A DNA stretch of 6,744 nucleotides, from positions 1 to 6,744 of the forward strand of contig CAZWFN010000234.1 in the NCBI GenBank assembly GCA_964633205.1, given 5' to 3'. The position numbers and the translations under genes were made by a program. The stretch comes from CAYVQE01 sp964633205. Lineage in GTDB: Bacteria > Myxococcota > B64-G9. Position 1 is the first letter of the stretch, and the number at the start of each line of letters is the position of its first letter. Positions 1 through 6,148 of this stretch are shown piece by piece. The notes beneath the pieces were generated by a model. The model had not been told where the DNA came from. It saw nothing but the letters and a program-made list of their open reading frames with translations, and did no database searches.

Positions 1-23
1 CCGCTGGCCGGCCGCGGCGCCCG

Positions 24-29
24 AGGGAG
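24..29 (+). promoter_or_regulatory. Ribosome binding site of pdhA
   Basis: AGGGAG lies 8 bases before the ATG at 38. The E1 alpha reading frame stays open leftwards to the window edge, but no other start codon lies in that frame in the first 37 bases. This site is what supports the ATG at 38. No promoter can be recognised in the 37 bases available, so the operon promoter must lie outside the window. Confidence 0.7.
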
Positions 30-37
30 AGCTTGTC

Positions 38-1129
38 ATGCCACGCGAGGTCATCGAACGTTTCAGCGTCGAGCAGCTGCAGGTGCTCGACGAACAGGGC
101 CGGCTGGACGAGGCGCTGGCGCCTGAGCTGGCGCCGGAGCGCCAGCTGGCGCTCTACCGCACCATGCTGCTGGCCCGGCGCACCGACGAGCGGGCCCTGA
201 AGCTGCAGCGCCAGGGGCGGCTGGGCACCTTCGGCCCGGCCATCGGCCAGGAGGCGGCCTCGGCCGCGCCGGCCTTCGCCATGAGCGAGCGCGACTGGTA
301 CGTCGGCTCCTTCCGCGAGCTGGCCGGCTGGCTGGCGCGCGGCATGCCGCTCGAGAACTTCTTCTGGTTCAACAACGGCTGGGAGGAAGGCAGCGTATTT
401 GCCGAGCTGGGCCGCACCCTGCCGGTCAGCATCATCGTCGGCTCGCAGACGCTGCACGCGGTGGGGCTGGCCTACGCCATGCAATACCAGGGCGAGACCG
501 ACGCGGCGGTGGTGACCTTCTTCGGCGACGGGGCCACCAGCCAGGGCGACTTCCACGAGGCGCTCAACTTCGCCGGCGTCTGGCAGGCGCCGGTGGTGTT
601 CATCTGCCAGAACAACGGCTGGGCCATCTCGGTGCCGCGCGCCGCCCAGACCCGCTCGGCCACCCTGGCCCAGAAGGCCATCGCCTACGGCTTCGACGGG
701 CTGCAGGTCGACGGCAACGACCCGCTGGCCATGTACCAGGCCACCAGCGAGGCGCTGCAACGGGCCAAGTCGGGCGGCGGGCCGACGCTGATCGAGGCGG
801 TGACCTACCGGCTGGTGATGCACACCACCGCCGACGACCCCAGCAAGTACCGCAGCGCTGAAGAGGTCGCGCCCTGGCAGGCGCGCGACCCCATCGAGCG
901 CATGCGCCGCCACCTGGAAAACCAGGGCCATTGGGACGACGCGCGGCAGCAGGCGCTGGAGGCCGAGCTGACCGACGAGATCGAGCGCGGGGTGCAGGCC
1001 TTCGAGGCGCGCGACGACTTCAAACCCGACGCCCCCTTCGACCACGTCTTCGGCGAGCCGCACCCCGAGATCGAGGCCCAGCGCGAGGAGTTCTTGGATG
1101 CGCTGCGCCGGGCCCGCGAGCGGGACTGA
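38..1129 (+). CDS. pdhA: Pyruvate dehydrogenase E1 component, alpha subunit
   Basis: This is the alpha subunit of a thiamine-diphosphate-dependent alpha2beta2 E1, which decarboxylates pyruvate and passes the acetyl group to the lipoyl arm of E2 in the cytoplasm. The 363 residues match the usual family length. Residues 56-72 carry the conserved LQRQGRLGTFGPAIGQE segment. The ThDP/Mg motif runs from GDG at 163-165 to NN at 192-193. The active-site phospho-loop-type histidine is in MHTTADDPSKYR (H262). GDGATSQGDF resembles Bacillus-type PDH E1 alpha more than branched-chain enzymes (GEGAASEGD) or acetoin enzymes (GDGAANQG), so pyruvate is the most likely substrate; this rests on motif memory. 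It is first of four co-directional genes, with E1 beta 16 bases downstream. The alternative is a branched-chain 2-oxoacid or acetoin dehydrogenase E1 alpha. Confidence 0.95.
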   Translation: MPREVIERFSVEQLQVLDEQGRLDEALAPELAPERQLALYRTMLLARRTDERALKLQRQGRLGTFGPAIGQEAASAAPAFAMSERDWYVGSFRELAGWLARGMPLENFFWFNNGWEEGSVFAELGRTLPVSIIVGSQTLHAVGLAYAMQYQGETDAAVVTFFGDGATSQGDFHEALNFAGVWQAPVVFICQNNGWAISVPRAAQTRSATLAQKAIAYGFDGLQVDGNDPLAMYQATSEALQRAKSGGGPTLIEAVTYRLVMHTTADDPSKYRSAEEVAPWQARDPIERMRRHLENQGHWDDARQQALEAELTDEIERGVQAFEARDDFKPDAPFDHVFGEPHPEIEAQREEFLDALRRARERD

Positions 1130-1133
1130 GACC

Positions 1134-1139
1134 GAGGAG
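1134..1139 (+). promoter_or_regulatory. Ribosome binding site fixing the pdhB start
   Basis: GAGGAG sits 6 bases before the ATG at 1146. The frame is also open back to an ATG at 1098 inside the end of pdhA, but that start would add 16 residues not expected in E1 beta. From 1146 the protein begins MGDAKKLNMVQAINLAL, which lines up with the usual (M)TMVQAI start of the family. The 1146 start is therefore preferred. Confidence 0.75.
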
Positions 1140-1145
1140 CCGGCG

Positions 1146-2135
1146 ATGGGCGATGCCAAGAAACTGAATATGGTCCAGGCGATCAACCTGGCGCTGCACG
1201 AGGCCATGGAGCAGGACGAGTCGGTGCTGGTCATGGGCGAGGACGTGGGCCGCGACGAGGGCGTGTTCCGGGTGCTGGCCGGGCTGTACGACGCGTTCGG
1301 CCCGCAGCGGGTGCTCGACACCCCGCTGGCCGAGTCGGGCATCCTGGGCACCGCCATCGGCATGGCCCTGGGCGGGCTGCGGCCGGTGGCCGAGATGCAG
1401 TTCTCGGGCTTTTCCTACCTGATGCTGGGCCAGCTCGAGGGCCACGCCTCGCGCTTCCGCGCCCGCACCCAGGGCCAGCGCCAGGTGCCGCTGGTGGTGC
1501 GCATGCCCTACGGCGGCGGGGTGCGTGCCCTGGAGCACCACTCCGAGAGCCGCGAGGCCACCTACGCCCACCTGCCCGGGGTCAAAGTGGTGCTGCCGTC
1601 GACGCCGCGCAACGCCCGGGCGCTGATGGCCAGCGCCATCGCCGATGCCGACCCGGTGGTGTTCATGGAGCCCAAGGCGCTGTACCGCGCCTTCCGCGAG
1701 GAGGTGCCCGAGGCGCCCGAGCGCCTGCCCATCGGCCGGGCCCGGGTGGCGCGGCCGGGCGACGCGCTGACCCTGGTGGCCTGGGGGGCCATGATGCGCC
1801 CGGCGCTGGCCGCGGCCGAGCGGGTGGCCGCAGCGCGCGGCGCCGAGGTGGAGGTGATCGATCTGCTGACCATGGCGCCGATGGACGGCGCGGCGGTGGT
1901 CGAGTCGGTGACCAAGACCGGCCGGGCGGTGGTGGTGCACGAGGCGCCGCGTTCGCTGGGCGCGGGCGCCGAGGTGATCGCCCGCATCAACGACCGGGCG
2001 CTGATGTTTTTGGAGGCGCCGGTGCGCCGGGTGACCGGCTACGACGTGGTCACGCCCTATTTCGGCCGCGAGCAGCACTACATCCCGGACGCCGGCCGCA
2101 TCGTCGCGGCCATCGAGGAGACGCTCGACTTCTGA
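1146..2135 (+). CDS. pdhB: Pyruvate dehydrogenase E1 component, beta subunit
   Basis: This is the beta subunit of the E1 heterotetramer. It supplies the pyrimidine-binding half of the thiamine diphosphate site and contacts E2. From the ATG at 1146 it is 329 residues, close to the roughly 325 of Bacillus-type PdhB. Landmarks are GEDVG (31-35), DTPLAESG with the cofactor-activating glutamate at E63, GGGV then EHHSES with the active-site histidine at H132, the LPSTP segment near 150-154, and a C-terminal transketolase-like domain with the usual VxVxEAPR segment. All expected active-site residues are present. It lies between E1 alpha (16-base gap) and E2 (23-base gap), consistent with translation from one mRNA. 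As with E1 alpha, the exact 2-oxoacid cannot be proved from sequence, but overall similarity to PDH beta subunits is strong. Confidence 0.95.
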   Translation: MGDAKKLNMVQAINLALHEAMEQDESVLVMGEDVGRDEGVFRVLAGLYDAFGPQRVLDTPLAESGILGTAIGMALGGLRPVAEMQFSGFSYLMLGQLEGHASRFRARTQGQRQVPLVVRMPYGGGVRALEHHSESREATYAHLPGVKVVLPSTPRNARALMASAIADADPVVFMEPKALYRAFREEVPEAPERLPIGRARVARPGDALTLVAWGAMMRPALAAAERVAAARGAEVEVIDLLTMAPMDGAAVVESVTKTGRAVVVHEAPRSLGAGAEVIARINDRALMFLEAPVRRVTGYDVVTPYFGREQHYIPDAGRIVAAIEETLDF

Positions 2136-2147
2136 GCCAGCGAGCGC

Positions 2148-2153
2148 GGGAGG
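2148..2153 (+). promoter_or_regulatory. Ribosome binding site fixing the GTG start of E2
   Basis: GGGAGG lies 5 bases before the GTG at 2159. It supports a GTG start giving MYEFKLPDLGEG, the standard opening of a lipoyl domain. No ATG is available near this point in frame. Confidence 0.75.
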
Positions 2154-2158
2154 CCGTC

Positions 2159-3403
2159 GTGTACGAATTCAAGCTGCCGGATCTGGGCGAGGGCATCCAC
2201 GAGGCCGAGATCGTCAAGGTCTACGTCGAGCCGGGCGGGACGGTGGAGCAGGACGGCTCGCTGGTGGAGGTAGAGACCGACAAGGCCAGTGTGACCATTC
2301 CCTCGCCGGTGGCCGGCACCGTGGTCGAGCTGGCCGGCGCGGTGGGCGATACGGTGCACGTCGGCCAGGTGCTGGCCCGGATCGACACCGGCCAGCAGGC
2401 CGAAGCCGGCGGGCAGCGCAGCCCGGCGACCGCTGCTGCGCCCGCCGCCGGGGCGCGCCCGGACGAAGGCACCGGCCGGCAGGCGACCGCCGCCCCGCGG
2501 CGCACCGGCGGCCCGGTGCCCGCCGCCCCGGCCACCCGCCGGCTGGCCCGCGAGCTGGGCGTGGATATCGATTCGCTGAGCGGCAGCGGCCCGGCCGGCC
2601 GCATCACCCCCGAGGACGTGCAGCGCGCCGCGCGGGCCGCGCCAAAGCCCGGCGGCTCCGAACAGGCTGCCGACGCCCTGGCCGATTTCGCCCGCTTCGG
2701 ACCGGTGGAGGCCGAAGCGCTGCGATCCATCCGGCGCAAGACGGCCGAGCGCATGGCCCGCGCCTGGCGCGAGATCCCGCACGTCAGCCACTTCGACGAG
2801 GCCGACGTGACCGAGCTGGAGGCCTTCCGCCAGCGCCACGCCGAGGCCCTGGCCGAGCAGACCGGCGCCCGGCCGACCCTGCTGGCCTTCGTGGCCAAGG
2901 CGGCCGTGCGCGCCCTGCGCGAGCAGCCGCAGTTCAACGCCTCGCTGGACATGGCCGGCCAGCGCATCCTCTACAAGCGCTACTACAACCTGGGCCTGGC
3001 GGTTGCCACCGAGCGCGGCCTGCTGGTGCCGGTGCTGCGCGACGCCGACCGGCTGTCGCTGGCCGAGCTGGCGGCCGGCATCGCCGAGCTGGCCCGCCGC
3101 GGCCGGGCCGGCGAGCTGGAGCCGGCCGACTTCCAGGGCGCCACCTTCACCCTGACCAACATGGGCCCGGTGGGCGGCACCGCGGCCACGCCCATCATCA
3201 ATCCGCCCGAGGCGGCCATCCTGGCGGTGATGCGGGCGGCGGACCGCGCGGTGGTGCGCGACGGCCGCGTCGAGGTGCGCCACCAGCTGCCGCTGGTGCT
3301 GTCGTTCGACCACCGCCTGATCGACGGCGCCGACGCGGCCGCCTTCGTCGGCCGCATCGTCGAGCTGCTCGGCGATCCCGAGCGGCTGCTGCTGCAGGCC
3401 TGA
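2159..3403 (+). CDS. pdhC: Dihydrolipoamide acetyltransferase (E2) of the pyruvate dehydrogenase complex
   Basis: This is the structural core of the complex. It accepts the acetyl group from E1 on a swinging lipoyl-lysine and transfers it to CoA. The 414 residues show the full E2 layout. A single biotin/lipoyl domain occupies about 1-78, with the lipoylated lysine K42 in VETDKAS. An Ala/Pro/Gly/Thr-rich linker covers about 79-120. A peripheral subunit-binding domain covers about 121-158 (ATRRLARELGVDIDSLSGSG). A second short linker leads to the catalytic domain from about 185 to the end. The catalytic motif DHRLIDG gives H385 and D389, and FTLTNMG (330-336) is the conserved active-site strand. 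One lipoyl domain is the Gram-positive/mitochondrial-like arrangement, unlike the two or three in typical enterobacterial AceF, and it matches the two-subunit E1 upstream. The start is GTG. Confidence 0.95.
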   Translation: MYEFKLPDLGEGIHEAEIVKVYVEPGGTVEQDGSLVEVETDKASVTIPSPVAGTVVELAGAVGDTVHVGQVLARIDTGQQAEAGGQRSPATAAAPAAGARPDEGTGRQATAAPRRTGGPVPAAPATRRLARELGVDIDSLSGSGPAGRITPEDVQRAARAAPKPGGSEQAADALADFARFGPVEAEALRSIRRKTAERMARAWREIPHVSHFDEADVTELEAFRQRHAEALAEQTGARPTLLAFVAKAAVRALREQPQFNASLDMAGQRILYKRYYNLGLAVATERGLLVPVLRDADRLSLAELAAGIAELARRGRAGELEPADFQGATFTLTNMGPVGGTAATPIINPPEAAILAVMRAADRAVVRDGRVEVRHQLPLVLSFDHRLIDGADAAAFVGRIVELLGDPERLLLQA

Positions 3404-3425
3404 GGCCTGGGGAGGAACGCGCGCC

Positions 3426-4835
3426 ATGGTGATGGGCTCGCTGACCGAGGAGACCGAGCTGGCCGTGATCGGCGGCGGGCCGGGCGGCTACGTGGCCGCC
3501 ATGCGGGCGGCCGACCTGGGCCGCGAGGTGGTGCTGATCGAGCAGCGCGAGCAGCCCGGCGGGGTCTGCCTGCTCGAGGGCTGCATCCCGTCCAAGACCC
3601 TGATCCACGCCGTCGATCTGATCCAGCAGGCGGCCGCCGCCGAGCAGCTCGGCCTGCGCTTTGGCGCGCCGCAGATCGACCTGGAACGGCTGCGCGGCTT
3701 CACCGCCGAGACCGTGTCCGGGCTGAGCGACGGCATCCGGCTGCTGCTCGAACGCCGCGGCGTGGAGCTGCTGCGCGGCCGGGCGCGGCTGACCGGCCCG
3801 GGCGAGCTGGCCATCGCCGGCGGCGCGGTGGCCGGGGTGCGCTTCCGCCAGGCGCTGCTGGCCACCGGCTCGCGGCCGCGGCCGCTGGAGCTGGCCGGCG
3901 AGCTGCCGCTGTGGTCCTCGGCCGATGCGCTGGCGCTGCCGCGGGTGCCCGAGCAGCTGCTGGTCATCGGCGGCGGCTATATCGGCATCGAGCTGGGCCT
4001 GGTCTACGCCGGGCTGGGCGCCCGGGTCAGCCTGGTGGAGCAGGCGCCGCGGCTGCTGGCCGGGGCCGACGCCGACCTGGTCGACGTCATGCTGCGCTCG
4101 GTCGACCAGCGGTTGGACGCGCTGCGCTTCGAGACCCGGGTGCTGGGCCTGGAGCGCAGCCAGGCCGGGGTGGCGGTGACCGTGGAGCAGGCCGGCCGGC
4201 GCGAGACGCTGGAGGCCGACCAGGTGCTGGTGGCGGTGGGCCGGCTGCCCAACAGCGACGATCTGGGCCTGGAGAAGGTCGGGCTGGAGCCGGCCGGCGA
4301 CGGCCGGCTGGCGGTGGACGCGGCCGGGCGCACCGCGGCCGAGGGCATCTGGGCCGTCGGCGACATCACCCCCGGGCCCATGCTGGCCCACAAGGCCAGC
4401 CGCGAGGCCAAGGTGGCGGCCGAGGCCATCAGCCGCCACAGCGCGGCCTTCGACAACCGCTCCATCCCGGCGGTGGTCTACACCGACCCCGAGATCGCCT
4501 GGGCCGGGCTGACCGAGCACGAGGCCGAGCAGCGCGGCATCCCGGTGCGCATCGGCCGCTTCCCGCTGCGCGCGCTGGGCCGGGCGCGCACCCTGGGCCG
4601 CAGCGACGGGCTGACCAAGGTGATCGCCCGGCCCGACGACGGGCTGGTGCTGGGGGTGGGCATGGTGGGCCCCAACGCCTCGGAGCTGATCGCCGAGGGC
4701 AGCCTGGCGCTGGAGATGGGCGCCACCCTGGAGGACCTGCTGGTCACCATCCACCCCCACCCCACCCTGAGCGAATCGGTCATGGAGGCCGCCGAGGTGG
4801 CCGCCGAACAACCCATCCACGTCCTACCGCGCTGA
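3426..4835 (+). CDS. lpdA: Dihydrolipoamide dehydrogenase (E3)
   Basis: This flavoprotein reoxidises the dihydrolipoyl group of E2 through a redox disulfide and FAD, reducing NAD+ to NADH. The 469 residues are the usual length. FAD-binding IGGGPGG is at 15-21. The redox pair is C48/C53 in GGVCLLEGCIPSK. ATGS is at 146-149. The NAD-binding GGGYIGIELG is at 182-191. The second FAD contact is in GIWAVGD, with D313. The dimer-interface catalytic motif HPHPTLSE at 443-450 gives H445 and E450. No lipoyl domain is fused at the N-terminus, unlike some bacterial E3s. GGAGG lies about 10 bases before the ATG at 3426. A second in-frame ATG at 3432 would remove two residues and cannot be excluded. It is last in the operon, 22 bases after E2. 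The same E3 may also serve other lipoyl enzymes; that is inference. Confidence 0.96.
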   Translation: MVMGSLTEETELAVIGGGPGGYVAAMRAADLGREVVLIEQREQPGGVCLLEGCIPSKTLIHAVDLIQQAAAAEQLGLRFGAPQIDLERLRGFTAETVSGLSDGIRLLLERRGVELLRGRARLTGPGELAIAGGAVAGVRFRQALLATGSRPRPLELAGELPLWSSADALALPRVPEQLLVIGGGYIGIELGLVYAGLGARVSLVEQAPRLLAGADADLVDVMLRSVDQRLDALRFETRVLGLERSQAGVAVTVEQAGRRETLEADQVLVAVGRLPNSDDLGLEKVGLEPAGDGRLAVDAAGRTAAEGIWAVGDITPGPMLAHKASREAKVAAEAISRHSAAFDNRSIPAVVYTDPEIAWAGLTEHEAEQRGIPVRIGRFPLRALGRARTLGRSDGLTKVIARPDDGLVLGVGMVGPNASELIAEGSLALEMGATLEDLLVTIHPHPTLSESVMEAAEVAAEQPIHVLPR

Positions 4836-4845
4836 GCTGCAGCGC
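4829..4845 (+). other. Stem-loop over the lpdA stop codon
   Basis: GCGCTG (4829-4834) and CAGCGC (4840-4845) form a perfect 6-base-pair stem with a 5-base loop, enclosing the stop codon at 4833-4835. It is followed by a run of G and C, not T, so it does not have the form of an intrinsic terminator. It could stabilise the 3' end of the operon mRNA, or it may be chance in GC-rich DNA. Confidence 0.3.
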
Positions 4846-4909
4846 CGGGGGGGCCGAGTCCGTACAGGGCGACGATCGCGAATGCGCGGGGAGCGAACCG
4901 CGGGCGTCA

Positions 4910-4938
4910 TTGGCTCCGGCAGCGTCATCGGGTAAAAT
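4910..4938 (+). promoter_or_regulatory. Putative sigma70-type promoter for the histidine kinase gene
   Basis: A -35-like TTGGCT (4910-4915, four of six consensus bases) and a -10-like TAAAAT (4933-4938, five of six) are separated by exactly 17 bases. This is the only AT-rich hexamer of that kind in an otherwise very GC-rich 270-base spacer. Transcription would be expected to begin around 4944-4946, giving an untranslated leader of about 160 bases before the kinase start at 5106. The call is by eye from consensus matching; no transcription data were available. Confidence 0.5.
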
Positions 4939-4943
4939 GAAGC

Positions 4944-5078
4944 TCCCCGAAACAGGGGACGGGGAAGGACGGAAGCGACGCGGCGGCTGTTTTGCAGGCG
5001 AGCCGCGGATCGGATTCGCCGGCGAAGGGATCGCAGCCGGGATGGCGCACCGGCGCCGGCCGGCCGCGAACGCCGGCC
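4944..5078 (+). other. Structured 5' leader of the kinase mRNA
   Basis: Between the predicted transcription start and the kinase ribosome binding site there are successive self-complementary segments. TCCCC/GGGGA (4944-4948 with 4955-4959) has a 6-base loop. GCGGCT/AGCCGC (4983-4988 with 5001-5006) has a 12-base loop. The palindrome TTCGCCGGCGAA is at 5015-5026. GGCCGGC/GCCGGCC (5058-5064 with 5072-5078) is a perfect 7-base-pair stem with a 7-base loop. The segment does not match any riboswitch class I can recall. High GC makes chance pairing common, so function is uncertain. Confidence 0.35.
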
Positions 5079-5094
5079 CGGCCTCATTCGGTAC

Positions 5095-5101
5095 AGGGGG
5101 G
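5095..5101 (+). promoter_or_regulatory. Ribosome binding site of the kinase gene
   Basis: AGGGGGG ends 4 bases before the ATG at 5106. Another ATG at 5102 overlaps this one but is in a different frame and leads to a GC-rich shadow frame that stops at 5206. Starting at 5106 gives a short positively charged N-terminus followed directly by a transmembrane helix, so 5106 is preferred. Confidence 0.6.
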
Positions 5102-5105
5102 ATGA

Positions 5106-6044
5106 ATGTCTCGACGTCCCGGACTCTACGCGGCCTTGCTGGCCGGCGCCTACCTGGTGCTGGCCGGGCTGTACATCGTCGTGTCGACCGCGATCGCCGC
5201 CGGTGACGCCAGCAGCGTGGCCGAGCTGCACCGGGCCGAACAGGTCAAGGGCCTGATCTTCGTGCTGGTCACCGGCGGGCTGCTGTTCGCGCTGGCGCTG
5301 GTGCTGTTCAGCCGCCTGGCCCGCGCCGACCGGCGCGAGGCCCGGGCCCGCGAGGCCCTGCTGGCCGCCGAGCGGCGGGCCAGCGCCGGGCTGTTCGCCG
5401 CCTCGGTGGCCCACGACTTCAACAACCTGCTGTGCATCGTCGACGCCGGGCTGGCCGAGCTGCAGGCGGGCGGCGCAGAGCAGGCGGCTGAGCTGCACCG
5501 GCAGATGGCCACCGCGGTGCAGCGCGGCACCGAGCTGGCCGGACGGCTGAGCCGGGCCGGCAAGGAGCGCGCCGACGAGCGGATGGCCGAGATCGACCTG
5601 GCAGCCGCGGTCGACGAGTGCCTGCGGCTGATCAAGCTGCAGGCCCGGGCCAAGGGTTGCCGGCTGGCCTTGCGCAGCGACGGGCCGCTGCGGCTGCGGG
5701 TCTACCCGGCGCTGGTGCAGCAGCTGGTGACCAACCTGCTGCTCAACGCCATCGAGGCGGTGGCCGCAGGCGGCGCCGTCGAGGTGCGGCTGAGCCCCAC
5801 CGGCGGCGGCGCCCGCATCGAGGTCCACGACGACGGGCCGGGCGTGCCCGATGAGGCCCGCGAGGCCCTGTTCGAGGCCTTCTATACCACCAAGCCGGAA
5901 GGCACCGGCCTGGGGCTGCTGTCGGCGCGCACCTGCGCCGCCATGCACCACGGCCGGCTCGAACTCACCGCCTCACCGCTGGGCGGCGCCTGCTTCCGCG
6001 CCGAGCTGCAGGCGCTGGAGTCCCCCACCCCATTTGCGCGCTAG
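5106..6044 (+). CDS. Small membrane-anchored sensor histidine kinase
   Basis: This is a two-component sensor kinase of 312 residues, predicted in the cytoplasmic membrane. A basic N-terminus (MSRRPG) precedes a first transmembrane helix at about 7-32. About 16 residues outside the membrane lead to a second helix at about 49-70. A charged, probably coiled-coil stretch (71-96) follows. The phospho-acceptor H-box is VAHDFNNLL with H103. The HATPase domain has an N-box QQLVTNLLLNAIEA (N210, N214), a G1 box DDGPGVPDE (242-250), an F-like region LFEAFYTTK (255-263) and a G2 box GTGLGL (266-271). All kinase and ATP-binding motifs look intact. HDFNNLL is typical of the HPK4-like group. There is no HAMP, PAS or sizeable periplasmic sensor domain, and no response regulator is adjacent within the window, so signal and partner are unknown. 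It appears to have its own promoter, 270 bases after lpdA. Confidence 0.92.
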   Translation: MSRRPGLYAALLAGAYLVLAGLYIVVSTAIAAGDASSVAELHRAEQVKGLIFVLVTGGLLFALALVLFSRLARADRREARAREALLAAERRASAGLFAASVAHDFNNLLCIVDAGLAELQAGGAEQAAELHRQMATAVQRGTELAGRLSRAGKERADERMAEIDLAAAVDECLRLIKLQARAKGCRLALRSDGPLRLRVYPALVQQLVTNLLLNAIEAVAAGGAVEVRLSPTGGGARIEVHDDGPGVPDEAREALFEAFYTTKPEGTGLGLLSARTCAAMHHGRLELTASPLGGACFRAELQALESPTPFAR

Positions 6045-6116
6045 AGGCTCTCGAGTCGGAACGATCTGAACAAACGAGTCAAGTTTGCATGCTCCCATCC
6101 ACCGAGTAGAGCCTCT
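6043..6116. repeat. Inverted repeat at the convergent gene junction
   Basis: AGAGGCTCT (6043-6051) and AGAGCCTCT (6108-6116) are perfect 9-base reverse complements. After a small internal mismatch, TCGG (6056-6059) pairs with CCGA (6102-6105), giving a 13-pair imperfect stem. The left arm overlaps the TAG stop codon of the kinase gene (6042-6044). Inside the 42-base loop lies a second small hairpin, CAAAC (6071-6075) with GTTTG (6083-6087). Neither strand has a T-run after the stem, so it is not a classical intrinsic terminator. It could be a bidirectional transcription end, a REP-like element or the remnant of a small mobile element. Confidence 0.5.
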
Positions 6117-6117
6117 T

Positions 6118-6138
6118 GTGCCGCGCTTTCTGCGGCGC
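6118..6138. other. Stem-loop between the kinase and LRR genes
   Basis: GCCGC (6120-6124) pairs with GCGGC (6132-6136) around a 7-base loop. The stem extends by a G-T wobble and one more G-C pair to 6118/6138. It lies just downstream of the LRR stop codon (6149-6151 on the minus strand), where a terminator would be expected. No T-tract follows on either strand, so termination is only a possibility. Confidence 0.35.
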
Positions 6139-6148
6139 TAGCAGGGCT

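Noticed and set aside
1098..1145. Upstream ATG start for E1 beta overlapping the end of E1 alpha
   Set aside because: The added 16 residues are not expected in the family, and a good ribosome binding site lies before the ATG at 1146.
1020..2078. Minus-strand open frame of 352 codons opposite E1 beta
   Set aside because: Translation is His/Gly/Arg-rich with no family resemblance. The plus strand carries an unmistakable E1 beta.
2078..3427. Minus-strand open frame of 449 codons opposite E2
   Set aside because: Same reasoning: biased composition, no domain, and mirror of a well-supported acetyltransferase gene.
3198..4820. Long minus-strand open frame of 540 codons opposite lpdA and the E2 end
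   Set aside because: It is a shadow of GC-rich coding DNA: low-complexity translation rich in G, Q, A, H and R, no recognisable domain, and directly opposite genes with complete catalytic motifs.
4836..4930. Intrinsic terminator after lpdA
   Set aside because: The only clear stem is at 4829-4845 and it is followed by G/C, not T. Nothing else in this stretch has a stem plus T-tract.
4931..4966. Resemblance to a cyclic-di-GMP (GEMM-I) riboswitch: GAAA loop followed by GGGGACG
   Set aside because: The conserved GCAAAGCC segment and the rest of the core are absent, and part of the match lies upstream of the predicted transcription start.
3911..5206. Plus-strand open frame of 431 codons running from lpdA through the spacer into the kinase gene
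   Set aside because: It is an Ala/Gly/Arg-rich out-of-frame reading of lpdA that merely stays open through the spacer.
4937..5206. Possible small protein of about 90 codons starting at the ATG inside the promoter -10 region
   Set aside because: The ATG overlaps the -10 hexamer so it would not be on that transcript, it lacks a ribosome binding site, and the product is low-complexity and runs into the kinase gene out of frame.
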